Positions 1 to 8,368 of a stretch of 64,000 bases of DNA are shown piece by piece (position 1 is the first letter of the stretch; the number at the start of each line of letters is the position of its first letter). The notes under the pieces are model-generated. The model had not been told where the DNA came from. It ran no database searches and saw nothing but the letters and a program-made list of their open reading frames with translations. Source of the DNA: an uncultured Mesorhizobium sp. (lineage in GTDB: Bacteria; Pseudomonadota; Alphaproteobacteria; Rhizobiales; Rhizobiaceae); assembly GCA_937958475.1 (NCBI GenBank), contig CALFXR010000196.1, positions 77,012-141,011 of the forward strand, written 5' to 3'. A program made the translations under genes and the position numbers.

Positions 1-1059
1 GACGTGTTCGAGCGGGCACTGAGGCGGGTGAAGGCCGGTCTCGGCATCGCCACCGTGTTCGCCAACGCGGTGTTCGCCTCGATCACCGGCATCTCGGTGG
101 CGTCGGCGTCGGTGTTCTCGCGCATCGCCGTGCCGGAAATGATCCGCCACGGCTATACGCGCACATTCGCCACCGGCGTCGTCGCGGGAAGCTCGGTGCT
201 CGGCATGCTGATCCCGCCGTCGCTGCTGATGGTCGTCTATGCCGTGCTCGCCGAGGAATCGGTCGGCCGCATGTTCCTGTCCGGCATCGGCCCGGGGCTG
301 CTTCTTTCGGCGCTGTTCGCCCTGACGATCCTGATCCAGGCGTGGTGGCGCCCGGCCTCCGTCTTCGAACGGCAGTCGACGGCCGACGAGGCGCCGGCGC
401 TCGGCGTCCTCGATTTCGTGCGCAAGGGCGCCCCGATCGTGCTGCTCGTCACGCTGGTGCTCGGCGGGCTCTACGGCGGCTTCCTCAACCCGACCGAGGC
501 CGGCGCCGTCGGCGCCCTCGGCGCGCTCGGCATCGCCCTGCAGAGGCGGTCGCTGACGCGATCGAAGTTCTGGACGCTGCTCGTCGAGACCGGCCAGATC
601 ACCGTCTCGGTGCTGTTCCTCATCGTCGCCGCGACCTTCTTCAGCCGCATGCTCGCCATGTCCGGGCTGCCGACCGCGCTGGCCCAGTTCCTGATCGACG
701 AATCGATCGGCGCCTACGGCTTCCTGATCGTCTTCCTCGTGCTGGTCATCGTGATGGGATGCTTCATCGATTCCATCTCGATCATGCTGATCCTGCTGCC
801 GATCGCGCTTCCGGTCGCGGAGGCCGCGGGCTTCGACCTGATCTGGTTCGGCGTGATGACGGTGGTGGCGGTGGAAATAGGCTTGCTGACGCCACCCTTC
901 GGCCTATCTGTCTACACCATCAAGTCGTCGATCAACGACCGCTCGATCAAGGTCGGCGACATCTTCCGGGGCACGATGCCGTTCGTCGGTGCGATGATCG
1001 TGTGCCTCGTCATCCTGACGATCTTCCCGCAGATCGCCACACTGCTCGCGAGACTCTGA
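1..1059 (+). CDS. TRAP transporter large permease (DctM family), 5' end outside window
   Basis: Large membrane subunit of a TRAP transporter, which takes up carboxylates or related solutes across the inner membrane using an ion gradient and a periplasmic binding protein. The frame is open from base 1 and about 352 residues are visible; family members are usually about 425, so an N-terminal piece is missing. Hydrophobic segments with Gly/Pro-rich breaks run throughout (for example GMLIPPSLLMVVYAVLAEES and the DxxSI(M)LILLPIA region near residues 255-270), typical of DctM. The small permease and binding protein should lie just upstream of the window. The FMN reductase gene starts 2 bases after its stop, so the two are probably co-transcribed. 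Substrate cannot be read from the sequence. Confidence 0.9.
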   Translation, partial: DVFERALRRVKAGLGIATVFANAVFASITGISVASASVFSRIAVPEMIRHGYTRTFATGVVAGSSVLGMLIPPSLLMVVYAVLAEESVGRMFLSGIGPGLLLSALFALTILIQAWWRPASVFERQSTADEAPALGVLDFVRKGAPIVLLVTLVLGGLYGGFLNPTEAGAVGALGALGIALQRRSLTRSKFWTLLVETGQITVSVLFLIVAATFFSRMLAMSGLPTALAQFLIDESIGAYGFLIVFLVLVIVMGCFIDSISIMLILLPIALPVAEAAGFDLIWFGVMTVVAVEIGLLTPPFGLSVYTIKSSINDRSIKVGDIFRGTMPFVGAMIVCLVILTIFPQIATLLARL

Positions 1060-1061
1060 AC

Positions 1062-1589
1062 ATGCCGCATATCCTGTGCCTTTCCGGAAGCCTCCGTGCC
1101 GCCTCGTCGTCGAAGGCGGTCGTCGAGACGATCCGCCTGAAGCTCTCGGCGGAGGCCGGGTTCTCGACCTTCGACATCGGCTCGCTGCCGCACTACAACG
1201 CCGACCTCGATCCGTTGCCGGAGACCGTCGTGGCGCTGAAGACGGCGATCGCCGAGGCCGACGGCCTGATCATCGTCACGCCGGAATACAACTATTCGGT
1301 GCCCGGCGTGCTGAAGAACGCCATCGACTGGGCGTCGCGCCCCGGCTACGCCTCGGTGATGAAGGGCAAGCCGGTGTTCATCGCCTCGGTTTCCGGCGGG
1401 GCGCTCGGCGGCGTCAGGGCCCAGGCGCACATGAAGAACGTGCTCGGCGCCGTGCTGGCGCAGACCTTCGTCTGGCAGGAGGTGGCGATCACCCACGCCA
1501 ACGCCAAGGTCAAGGACGGCCTGCTCGTCGACGAGGCGACGGAAACCTTCCTGTTCGAAGCGCTGCGCGCCTACTTCGCCGGACTCTGA
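1062..1589 (+). CDS. NADPH-dependent FMN reductase / NAD(P)H:quinone oxidoreductase
   Basis: Flavodoxin-fold reductase of 175 residues, the usual length for the NADPH-dependent FMN reductase family (ArsH/ChrR/azoreductase relatives). The N-terminal LSGSLRAASSSK segment is the FMN phosphate loop, and TPEYNYSVPGVLKNAIDW is the family's flavin-contact signature. It reduces FMN or quinones with NADPH in the cytoplasm; the physiological substrate is not visible. ATG at 1062 is 2 bases past the TRAP permease stop, so translation is likely coupled. A perfect inverted repeat follows the stop. Confidence 0.88.
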   Translation: MPHILCLSGSLRAASSSKAVVETIRLKLSAEAGFSTFDIGSLPHYNADLDPLPETVVALKTAIAEADGLIIVTPEYNYSVPGVLKNAIDWASRPGYASVMKGKPVFIASVSGGALGGVRAQAHMKNVLGAVLAQTFVWQEVAITHANAKVKDGLLVDEATETFLFEALRAYFAGL

Positions 1590-1590
1590 C

Positions 1591-1627
1591 GCAACGCCGG
1601 TCCCTGTCGCCGGGCGTCCGGCGTTGC
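1591..1627. terminator. Inverted repeat between two convergent genes, probable terminator
   Basis: GCAACGCCGG at 1591-1600 pairs perfectly with CCGGCGTTGC at 1618-1627 across a 17-base loop. It begins directly after the FMN reductase stop and precedes the end of the oppositely oriented modE gene, so it could end transcription from either side. No U-run follows, so the call is from stem and position only. Confidence 0.5.
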
Positions 1628-1661
1628 CTCCCGATTTACACAACGGGACATCGGCGAGCGA

Positions 1662-2003
1662 CTACGCCGCTTCGATCTCCGCCTGCAGGGCGTCCAGATG
1701 CTGTTCCGCGGCAGCGGCAGCGGCGCGTTCGATCGCCCTGTAGCGCGCGACCAGGGCCAGGCCGAGCGGCGTGAGGCGGGCGCCGCCGCCGCGCTGACCG
1801 CCGGTCTGCATCTCGGCGACCGGTTTGCCGAACACGCCGCGCATCTCCTCGACGAGGTCCCAGGCGTGCTTGTAGGACATCTTCATCTGACGCGCGCCGG
1901 CCGAGATGGAGCCATAGGCGGCGATGTGCTCGAGCAGTTCGATCTTGCCCGGACCGATGCGGCCCTGGGGATCGAGATCGATGCGCAGGCTCAGTGAAGG
2001 CAT
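1662..2003 (-). CDS. modE: Short ModE-type winged-helix regulator (DNA-binding domain only)
   Basis: Molybdenum-responsive repressor of the ModE family, 113 residues. It matches only the N-terminal winged-helix part: GRIGPGKIELLEHIAAYGSI, then SAGARQMKMSYKHAWDLVEE (recognition region) and TGGQRGGGARLTPLG (wing). Classical E. coli ModE is about 260 residues and has two C-terminal molybdate-binding (TOBE/Mop) domains; these are absent here, so it either senses molybdate through another protein or responds differently. It is last in the modABC-modE order, 79 bases after modC. A ModE-like operator lies 17 bases upstream of its start, which suggests autoregulation. Confidence 0.85.
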   Translation of the reverse strand: MPSLSLRIDLDPQGRIGPGKIELLEHIAAYGSISAGARQMKMSYKHAWDLVEEMRGVFGKPVAEMQTGGQRGGGARLTPLGLALVARYRAIERAAAAAAEQHLDALQAEIEAA

Positions 2004-2019
2004 CGTCTCTTCCTCGCTT

Positions 2020-2043
2020 CGTTATCACTTCGAGGTTATAGCG
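2020..2043. promoter_or_regulatory. ModE-box-like palindrome in front of modE
   Basis: CGTTAT at 2020-2025 and ATAGCG at 2038-2043 (reverse complement CGCTAT) form an inverted pair in a 24-base frame, the same frame as the classic ModE operator (CGTTATAT ... ACATAACG). It lies between modC and modE, 17 bases before the modE start. Inferred role: a separate, autoregulated promoter for modE. Half-site similarity is read by eye. Confidence 0.5.
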
Positions 2044-2082
2044 CACGCATCGGCGCCGCAATCGCCGAAACCGCCCGGCGCG

Positions 2083-3183
2083 TCAGCGCAGCGACAGTGC
2101 GGCGCTCTTCACCTGGGCGACGACCGCCATGCCCGGAGCGAGGCCGAGATGGTCCCAGGACATCCTCGTGAGCCGCGCCAGCAGCGTCGCGCCGTCGCCT
2201 TCCGCGCCGAGGCCGAGGACGAGGATCATCTCGCGCTCGTCGATCGGCCTCGCCTGCAAGATGCGGGCGGGGAGCAGGTTGAGGATCGACGTGGCATGCG
2301 GCGCCTCGCGCGCCAGGCTGACCTCGCCGGCGCCGATGCGCAGACGCGCGCCCGTGCCGACGGGGTGTTCGGCTGCCGAGGGAACGAGGAAGCTCCCTCC
2401 CGCCACGTCGAGGCGGGCGAGGCCGTAGCGGCGATCATAGCCGGCGACGACCGCGTCGAGGCTGACGGCCGCCTCGCGCTGGCGGGCGAGCGACAGGTCG
2501 ACGTCGGCCTGGATCCCGCCGAGCGGTCCGGCGGCCTCGACCTTGCCGGCGCGCATCAGCACGAGGTGGTCGGCGAGCCGCTCCACCTCGGCCATGTCGT
2601 GGGTGACGTAGAAGGCGGGTATCTCCAGCGTGTCGTGCAGCCGCTCGAGGAACGGCAGGATCTCGTCGCGGCTCTGGCGGTCGAGCGCCGAGAGCGGCTC
2701 GTCCATCAACAGGAGACGGGGCTGGGACAGCAAGGCCCGGCCGACCGCGACGCGCTGGCGCTCGCCGCCGGACAGATGCTGCGTCGCCCTGCCCATCAGA
2801 GCGTCGAGACCGAGCAGATCGACCACCTCGTCGAAGCCGATGCGGCCGGACGCCGACGGCAAGACCTTGCCGTGGCTTGAATAGAGCAGGTTGGCGCGCA
2901 CCGACATGTGCGGGAAGAGGCTCGCCTCCTGGAAGACGTAGCCGACCGCGCGCCGGTGCGGCGGCAGGAAGACATCCCCGTCCTGCCAGACTTCGCCGGC
3001 GACGCGGCAGGCGCCGCCGAGGCGCTGGAGCCCGGCGATGCAGCGCAGGACGCTGGTCTTGCCGCAGCCGGACGGGCCGAACAGGGCGGTGATGCCCTTT
3101 CCCGGCGCGTCGAAGCGGGCGTCGAGCCGGAACTTTCCGAGCTCGCCCGCGAAGGCCACTTCTATGGCGGGGCGGACGCTCAT
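2083..3183 (-). CDS. modC: Molybdate ABC transporter ATP-binding protein ModC
   Basis: ATPase subunit of the molybdate importer ModABC, 366 residues, normal for ModC. Walker A GPSGCGKTS (36-44), Q-loop in the YVFQEASLFPH segment, signature LSGGERQR (137-144), Walker B LLLMDEP (157-163) and the H-loop in YVTHD are all present. The C-terminal ~80 residues form a TOBE/Mop-type domain, which in ModC binds oxyanion and regulates activity. The start overlaps the end of modB by 4 bases, showing translational coupling. Specificity for molybdate over other anions follows from modA, modB and the ModE box. Confidence 0.93.
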   Translation of the reverse strand: MSVRPAIEVAFAGELGKFRLDARFDAPGKGITALFGPSGCGKTSVLRCIAGLQRLGGACRVAGEVWQDGDVFLPPHRRAVGYVFQEASLFPHMSVRANLLYSSHGKVLPSASGRIGFDEVVDLLGLDALMGRATQHLSGGERQRVAVGRALLSQPRLLLMDEPLSALDRQSRDEILPFLERLHDTLEIPAFYVTHDMAEVERLADHLVLMRAGKVEAAGPLGGIQADVDLSLARQREAAVSLDAVVAGYDRRYGLARLDVAGGSFLVPSAAEHPVGTGARLRIGAGEVSLAREAPHATSILNLLPARILQARPIDEREMILVLGLGAEGDGATLLARLTRMSWDHLGLAPGMAVVAQVKSAALSLR

Positions 3184-3839
3184 TCGCCGGCCCTGCGCAT
3201 CCGCTTCTCGATCAGCATCATCGACAGGATGACGATGAAGGCGAAGACCACCATCCCGCCGGCGAGGATGTTGGCCTCGCGCCAGCGCAGCGCCTCGACG
3301 TAATCATAGATCGCGACGGAGAGGACCTTGGTCTCGCCGGGGATGTTGCCGCCGATCATCAGCACGACGCCGAACTCGCCGACGGTATGGGCGAAGCCGA
3401 GCACGGCGCCGGTGAGGAAACCCGGGCGCGCCAGCGGAACGGCCACCGTCCAGAAGGACCGCCAGGGCGAGGCGCGCAGCGTCGCCGCGACTTCCAGCGG
3501 CCGGTCGCCCATCGCCTCGAAGGCGTTGCGGATCGGCTGGACGACGAAGGGCAGCGAATAGACGACGGAGCCGATCACCAGGCCTTCGAAGGTAAAGGCG
3601 AGCGTGCGCGCGCCCCACAGGGAGGCGAGCGCGCCGCCCGGTCCGCTCGGCCCGAGCGTGACGAGGAGATAGAATCCGAGCACCGTCGGCGGCAAGACGA
3701 GCGGCAGGGCGACGATCGCCGCCACCGCCTCCTTGTACCAGGCCCGCGACCGCGCCAGCCACCAGGCGACCGGCGTTCCGACGATCAGCAGGATGGCCGT
3801 CGTCAGGGTGGCAAGCTCGACCGTCAGGCGGACGGCCAC
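3180..3839 (-). CDS. modB: Molybdate ABC transporter permease ModB
   Basis: Inner-membrane permease of the molybdate importer, 219 residues from this GTG, with five to six hydrophobic helices and the EAA-type cytoplasmic loop (the EVAATLRASPWRSFWTVAVP segment) that contacts ModC. Family members start with a conserved segment resembling LSPEIWVAVRLT; here that segment lies just upstream of the GTG in the same open frame. The true start may therefore be a CTG at 3875-3873 that overlaps the modA stop. The extension is otherwise unexplained and the overlap would fit operon coupling. Confidence 0.92.
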   Translation of the reverse strand: MAVRLTVELATLTTAILLIVGTPVAWWLARSRAWYKEAVAAIVALPLVLPPTVLGFYLLVTLGPSGPGGALASLWGARTLAFTFEGLVIGSVVYSLPFVVQPIRNAFEAMGDRPLEVAATLRASPWRSFWTVAVPLARPGFLTGAVLGFAHTVGEFGVVLMIGGNIPGETKVLSVAIYDYVEALRWREANILAGGMVVFAFIVILSMMLIEKRMRRAGE

Positions 3840-3871
3840 CCAGATCTCGGGAGAAAGGCCGCCCGGCGGAC

Positions 3872-4639
3872 TCAGTTGGCCGACCCCGTGCCGTAGCCGT
3901 ACTTCTCGATGACCGCGGCGGCGGCCGGGCCCTTGAGGAAGTCGAGGAAGGCCTTCGCGGCGGCGCTCTGTTCGCCCTTCTTCAGAAGGACGGCGTCCTG
4001 CTTGATCGGCGTGTAGAGCTCGGCCGGCACGACCCAGCGCGAACCCCTGTCTCCGGCGGCGATCTGCGACAGCGCGACGAAGCCGAGCTCGGCGTTGCCC
4101 GTCTCGACGAACTGGTAGGTCTGCGCGATGTTGGTGCCCTGCACGATCCTGGCCTGCAGCCCGTCATAGACGCCGAGGGCCTTCATCGCCTCGACAGCCG
4201 CCGCACCATAGGGCGCCGTCTCCGGATTCGCCATCGCGATCTTGGCGAAGGTGCCGGCCTTCAGCGTCTCCTCGCCTTTCACCAGGGCCGCGTCCGCGCT
4301 CCACAGGACGATCTTGCCGATGGCGTAGGTAAAGTCCGTGCCGTTGACGCCAAGGCCCTCCTCGATCACCTTTGCGGTGCGGACATCGTCGGCCGACAGG
4401 AAGACCTCGAACGGCGCGCCCTGCGTGATCTGCGTGTAGAGCTGGCCGGTCGCGCCGAAGCTGAAGACCGCGTCGTGGCCAGTCTCGGCCTTGAAGGCGG
4501 CCCCGAGTTCGTTGGCCGCTTCGGTGAAGTTGGCCGCGACGGCAACGTTGGTCTGATCGGCCGAGGCCGACGCGGTCAGCAGCCCCAGGACCACCGCGAA
4601 GCCCGCTGCGGCACCCTTCACTCGGACTCGCAACTCCAT
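3872..4639 (-). CDS. modA: Molybdate-binding periplasmic protein ModA
   Basis: Solute-binding protein that captures molybdate (and usually tungstate) in the periplasm for ModBC. It is 255 residues with a Sec signal peptide (basic start, hydrophobic core GFAVVLGLLTASASA) and mature start near DQTNVAVAANFTEAANEL, where the anion-binding Ser/Thr of the family lie. ATG at 4639 follows a strong GAGGGGA ribosome-binding site. First gene of modABC-modE; a promoter with an overlapping ModE box lies about 70-100 bases upstream. Confidence 0.94.
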   Translation of the reverse strand: MELRVRVKGAAAGFAVVLGLLTASASADQTNVAVAANFTEAANELGAAFKAETGHDAVFSFGATGQLYTQITQGAPFEVFLSADDVRTAKVIEEGLGVNGTDFTYAIGKIVLWSADAALVKGEETLKAGTFAKIAMANPETAPYGAAAVEAMKALGVYDGLQARIVQGTNIAQTYQFVETGNAELGFVALSQIAAGDRGSRWVVPAELYTPIKQDAVLLKKGEQSAAAKAFLDFLKGPAAAAVIEKYGYGTGSAN

Positions 4640-4694
4640 GATGTCCCCTCCCTGAGCGCTGGCGCCCGCGGACTTTCAGCTGAACTGACAAGAT

Positions 4695-4718
4695 CGTTAT
4701 ATCCAGTTGGATATAAAT
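4695..4718. promoter_or_regulatory. ModE operator upstream of modA
   Basis: CGTTATAT (4695-4702), 8-base spacer, ATATAAAT (4711-4718): a 24-base palindrome frame closely resembling the E. coli modA operator (CGTTATAT, spacer, ACATAACG). The left arm is perfect and the right arm has the last two bases changed. The arm at 4711-4718 overlaps the inferred -10 box of the modA promoter, the position expected of a repressor site. Confidence 0.75.
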
Positions 4719-4740
4719 ATGGATCGAGCCAATTCGTCAA
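4712..4740 (-). promoter_or_regulatory. Sigma-70-type promoter for modABC
   Basis: Reading the minus strand: -35 TTGACG (4740-4735), 17-base spacer, -10 TTTATA (4717-4712). The -10 lies inside the ModE operator, so bound ModE would block RNA polymerase. The predicted start is about 65 bases upstream of the modA ATG. Confidence 0.55.
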
Positions 4741-5025
4741 CTGGCGAGCGACGACGCTGATGTGGCCCGATGAATCCGGGGCGTAATCGCCACAAAGGCC
4801 GTTCCTTCATCGCGCGGCCATGCGGGATCGGCAGCAAGACATGGTGCCCATGGATCGGTGTCCGAGGCCTTCGAAATATCGGATTGGGATGAACGCCGGG
4901 GGAGCGGGGGGAGGGGCGGATCGCGTCGTCGCCCGACCGCCGCCGCCTGTCGCATCCGCGGCGGACCCGCGCGCCGGACAGCGGCCCGCGCCGTCCGCCG
5001 ATCGTCGTATTCGCGGGAGGTCGGC
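4741..5025. other. Non-coding stretch between the modA promoter and the GST gene
   Basis: With the promoter-operator segment this makes a gap of 386 bases with no credible gene. Short open frames on both strands here have Arg/Pro-rich low-complexity translations typical of GC-rich shadow frames. No convincing terminator or RNA structure was found in 4741-5025. Confidence 0.5.
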
Positions 5026-5697
5026 TCATCTAAAGTGGGGGTTCTTCTCCCGCTCGATGACCGTGCGGACCGCAGGGCGGTCGAACATCTGCGTCTTGTG
5101 CCGCGTGTAGTTGGCGAGTTCGTGCATCGGCAGGCCGTTGCTGGTGCCCCAGCCGTAGAAGACGAGCGCGTAGGGGTCGACCACCGTGTAGGCGTCGCCC
5201 ATCATCCACGCCTTGTCGCCGATCAGCGCGTCGACCTCCTGCATGCTTTCCCAGTAGCTGGAAACGGCCTTGGCGCGGATTTCGCCGTAGAGGTCCTCGC
5301 GGTCGACGAAGCGATGGGGACGGAACTTGGCGCGCTGGAAGATGTGCGGCGTGTTCGAGAACCAGGCCATCTGGGCGATGCACTGCATGCGCGCGATCAG
5401 GTCGTCCGGCAGGAGCCCCGCCTCCGGGTAGGCGGAGGCGATCCAGGCGAGGATCGCCGTGTTCTCGGTGATCACCCTGCCGTCGACGACGAGCGCCGGC
5501 ACGCGTCCGCGCGGATTGACCGCGAGGTATTCCGGCGTCTGGTGCTGGTTCTTCGACAACAACGTCTCGACGGCGCGGTAGGGGCGCCCCGTTTCCTCGA
5601 GCGCGATGTGGGAGGCGAGCGAGCAGGCGCCGGGGCTGTAGAAGAGGATCGGCTCCGCCGACGGGGCTGCAAGGGCATCCTGGGCTGCAACGGTCAT
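5026..5697 (-). CDS. Glutathione S-transferase family protein (beta-class-like)
   Basis: Cytosolic GST of 223 residues. The N-terminal thioredoxin fold has FYSPGACSLASHIALEETG with Cys25 in the position of the beta-class catalytic cysteine. NPRGRVPALVVDG holds the cis-proline and TENTAILAWIA the Ser/Glu residues that contact the glutathione gamma-Glu; the C-terminal part is helical. It conjugates or reduces electrophiles with glutathione. ATG at 5697 has a good GGAAAGGA site, while the upstream in-frame ATG has none. Last gene of the catabolic operon, 76 bases after the molybdenum hydroxylase, so it may act on a reactive pathway intermediate (inference). Confidence 0.85.
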   Translation of the reverse strand: MTVAAQDALAAPSAEPILFYSPGACSLASHIALEETGRPYRAVETLLSKNQHQTPEYLAVNPRGRVPALVVDGRVITENTAILAWIASAYPEAGLLPDDLIARMQCIAQMAWFSNTPHIFQRAKFRPHRFVDREDLYGEIRAKAVSSYWESMQEVDALIGDKAWMMGDAYTVVDPYALVFYGWGTSNGLPMHELANYTRHKTQMFDRPAVRTVIEREKNPHFR

Positions 5698-5773
5698 ACG
5701 AGGGGTCCTTTCCGTGTTCCGGGCCGCGGGTGGCGGCTCCATGTGCGAAAGACGCGGCGGTCGCACCGCCATG

Positions 5774-7876
5774 TCAGGCCATCAGCGCGGCCATGATCCG
5801 CTCGCGCGTCATCGGCATGTCGCGGATGCGCGTGCCGAGCGCGTGGGCCACGGCATTGCCGATCGCCGCCGCCGCCGGCCCGCCCGCGCATTCGCCGACG
5901 CCGAGGGGATCGTGGTCGCGCGCGTCGACCAGCTCGACGCGGATTTCGGGAATGTCGCGGAAGCGGATGACCGGATAGGTCTGCCAGTCGAGGCTCGCGA
6001 CGCCGGCTTCGCCGAAGCGCGCCTCCTCGATCAGCGCCCAGCTGATCGCCTGGACGATGTTGCCCTCGATCTGGTTGACCACCCCGTCGGGATTGACGAC
6101 GAGGCCGGCATCCACCGCGCACCGGACGTCTGTGACGCGCACGGCCTCGTCGACCTCGACGGCCGCGACGACGGCGGCATAGGCCGAGACGTTCTTGTAG
6201 CGCGCCAGTCCGAATCCCATGCCGCGCCCCGAGCCGCCGTCTTCGCGCTCCGCCCACTTCGCCATGGCCGCCGCATGTACGAGGACGGCGCGGGCACGAG
6301 GATCGGCGAGCAGCGACAGGCGGTAGGCCAGCGGATCCTCGCCGGCCCGCGCGGCGAGCTCGTCCATCAGCCCCTCGATGGCGAAGACGTTGAGGGTGGC
6401 GCCGAGGCCGCGCAGCGAGGAGGTGCGCACCGGGACGTCGTGGACGAGATGGAAGTCGACGCCCTTCGCCGCGATGTCGTAGAGCGGGACGGCATTGCGC
6501 GTGGCGCCGCCGCCGCGCTCGTCGGGAATGTCGAAGGGCTTGCGCTCCGGCGGCGGCACTTCCAGTGCCTCGGCGGCCAACAGGGTGGCGCCGCCGACGC
6601 CGGGCCGCTGGCCGTGCGCGGCGCTCCAGATTTCCGTGGTCCAGCCGGCGGGCCGCGCGTCGGGCCCCAGCGCCGCATGGACCTCGACCGTCATCGCGGA
6701 GGAAAGCGGCTCGTAGCCGAACTCCTCCTCGCGCCGCCAGAAGAGGCGGATCGGCGTCCCCGGCAGTTCCATGGCCACCAGGGCGGCATCGAGGGCCGCA
6801 TCGTCGGCGCCGTTGTGGCCGTAGCAGCCGGCGCCCTGCACATGGTGGCAGGCCACCTTTTCGACCGGCAGGCCGAGCGTCGCTGCGATGTTGACGCGCA
6901 GCGGATGCATGCCTTGCGCATGCGACCACACCGTCAGCACGCCGTCGCGCCACAGCGCCAGCGCGCAGGACGGGGCGAGCGACCCATGCGACAGGAACGG
7001 CCGGCTGACGCGCAGCGAAACGATCTCCCCGGCGCCGCCGGGAAGGACGTCGCCGGTGCGGCGATCATGCGAGGGCTGGGCGGCGACCCAGGCGACGCCC
7101 GCCTGCTCGGGATGCAGCGTCCGCGCGTCCCGCCAGATCGCATGTCCCGCGGCCGCGAGCGCAGCCCGGCGGACCGCCGTCTCGTCCGGGCCGACGAAGG
7201 CGACGAAGTTCGCGCGGCGGACGACGCGAATGCCGCCGCCCGACTTGCGCGCGATCGCCTCGCCGTCGAGCGCGACCAGCCGCGCCCCGCGCCCCGGCTG
7301 GCGCAGGGTGCGGGCGTGCAGCATGCCCGGCAGTTCCATGTCCTGGATGAAGCCGCCGCCGGCGAGCTTCGCCGGGAGGTCGAGGCGCGGCGTGCTCGTG
7401 CCGACGATCCGGTGGTCGCGCGGGGCCTTCGGGCGGGCCGTGCCGGTGGCTTCCGCCGTCAGGTCGAGTTCCGGCGCGACATGCCAGTAGTCGAGGCCGG
7501 TGGCGACGCCGTCCCTGAGGAAGCTGCCGGCTTGTATCGCGAGTTCCTCCGGCGCGGCGTTGAGACGAAGCGCGGCCCTGTCCAGCGCCATGGCGCGCAC
7601 CTCGGCGCAGACGGCGCGGATCGCGGCGCCGGAGTGCTCGACGGACCAGCTCGACGCCGTATAGCCCTCGCCCGGCCCCTCGACGCTGTTTCCCGACATC
7701 ACGCGCACCTGGTCGAGGCCGAGATCGAGTTCCTCGGCGGCGATCTGGGCGAGCGCGGTCAGGATGCCCTGGCCGAGTTCGACCTTGCCCGTGGCGACGC
7801 GCACGGTGCGGTCGTCCTCGAAGCGCAGCCAGCGGTCGAGGCGCGGATTGTCCCTGAGGCTCTGGCTAACGCCCAT
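5774..7876 (-). CDS. Molybdenum hydroxylase large subunit (xanthine dehydrogenase / aldehyde oxidase family)
   Basis: Molybdopterin-binding catalytic subunit, 700 residues. It resembles the large subunits of two-component enzymes such as isoquinoline 1-oxidoreductase or nicotinate dehydrogenase, which hydroxylate N-heterocycles or oxidise aldehydes using water. Visible signs: TGKVELGQGILTALAQIAAE near residues 29-48 (GQG loop), repeated GGG/RG segments, and GVGE at 659-662 near the C-terminus, whose Glu is the conserved catalytic base. No Tat signal and no cytochrome c domain are seen. The [2Fe-2S] subunit lies directly upstream and overlaps by 11 bases. The adjacent mod operon would supply molybdenum. 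Substrate unknown. Confidence 0.87.
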   Translation of the reverse strand: MGVSQSLRDNPRLDRWLRFEDDRTVRVATGKVELGQGILTALAQIAAEELDLGLDQVRVMSGNSVEGPGEGYTASSWSVEHSGAAIRAVCAEVRAMALDRAALRLNAAPEELAIQAGSFLRDGVATGLDYWHVAPELDLTAEATGTARPKAPRDHRIVGTSTPRLDLPAKLAGGGFIQDMELPGMLHARTLRQPGRGARLVALDGEAIARKSGGGIRVVRRANFVAFVGPDETAVRRAALAAAGHAIWRDARTLHPEQAGVAWVAAQPSHDRRTGDVLPGGAGEIVSLRVSRPFLSHGSLAPSCALALWRDGVLTVWSHAQGMHPLRVNIAATLGLPVEKVACHHVQGAGCYGHNGADDAALDAALVAMELPGTPIRLFWRREEEFGYEPLSSAMTVEVHAALGPDARPAGWTTEIWSAAHGQRPGVGGATLLAAEALEVPPPERKPFDIPDERGGGATRNAVPLYDIAAKGVDFHLVHDVPVRTSSLRGLGATLNVFAIEGLMDELAARAGEDPLAYRLSLLADPRARAVLVHAAAMAKWAEREDGGSGRGMGFGLARYKNVSAYAAVVAAVEVDEAVRVTDVRCAVDAGLVVNPDGVVNQIEGNIVQAISWALIEEARFGEAGVASLDWQTYPVIRFRDIPEIRVELVDARDHDPLGVGECAGGPAAAAIGNAVAHALGTRIRDMPMTRERIMAALMA

Positions 7877-8354
7877 CGCCGGCCTCCCCGCGCATCGCCG
7901 CGGCTGCCCGGGCCACCGCCCGCAGGATGCGCGGGTGCGCGCCGCAGCGGCAGAGGTTCGCGTCGAGCGCCTCGACGATCTCGGCGCGGCTGGGCGACGG
8001 GTTGCGGTCGATGAGCGCCTTGGCCGCCATCAGCATGCCCGACAGGCAGTAGCCGCACTGTCCGGCCTGTTCGTCGATGAACGCCTGCTGCAGCGGATGC
8101 AGCGCGCCGGGGCCGCCGAGCCCCTCCACGGTGAGGATCGAACGGCCTTCGAGCGTGCCCGCCTCGCGGCTGCACGAACAGGCGGGCGCGCTGTCGACCA
8201 GCACCATGCAGGCGCCGCACTGCTCGAGCCCGCAGCCGAAGCGGGACCCTTTCAGGCCGAGATGGTTGCGCAGCACGTCGAGCAGCGGCGTCGTGGCGTG
8301 GGCCTCGACGCGGTGGACGCGGCCGTTGACGGTCAGGGTGAGATGGTCGCTCAT
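7866..8354 (-). CDS. [2Fe-2S] small subunit of the molybdenum hydroxylase
   Basis: Electron-transfer subunit, 162 residues, the usual length for this family. The N-terminal plant-type ferredoxin cluster uses C41, C46, C49 and a cysteine at 59 or 61 (CGLEQCGAC pattern). The second helical cluster uses C100, C103, C135 and C137 (QCGYC ... CRCG). Electrons pass from the molybdenum site through these clusters to an external acceptor; there is no FAD subunit nearby, so a cytochrome or other acceptor is likely. ATG at 8354 was chosen because the protein fold begins there. It overlaps the large subunit gene by 11 bases. Confidence 0.92.
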   Translation of the reverse strand: MSDHLTLTVNGRVHRVEAHATTPLLDVLRNHLGLKGSRFGCGLEQCGACMVLVDSAPACSCSREAGTLEGRSILTVEGLGGPGALHPLQQAFIDEQAGQCGYCLSGMLMAAKALIDRNPSPSRAEIVEALDANLCRCGAHPRILRAVARAAAAMRGEAGDGR

Positions 8355-8368
8355 GCCGGCCTTCGACC

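Noticed and set aside
4858..5796. A 312-residue plus-strand frame over the GST
   Set aside because: Antisense to a GST with clear motifs; no recognisable domain.
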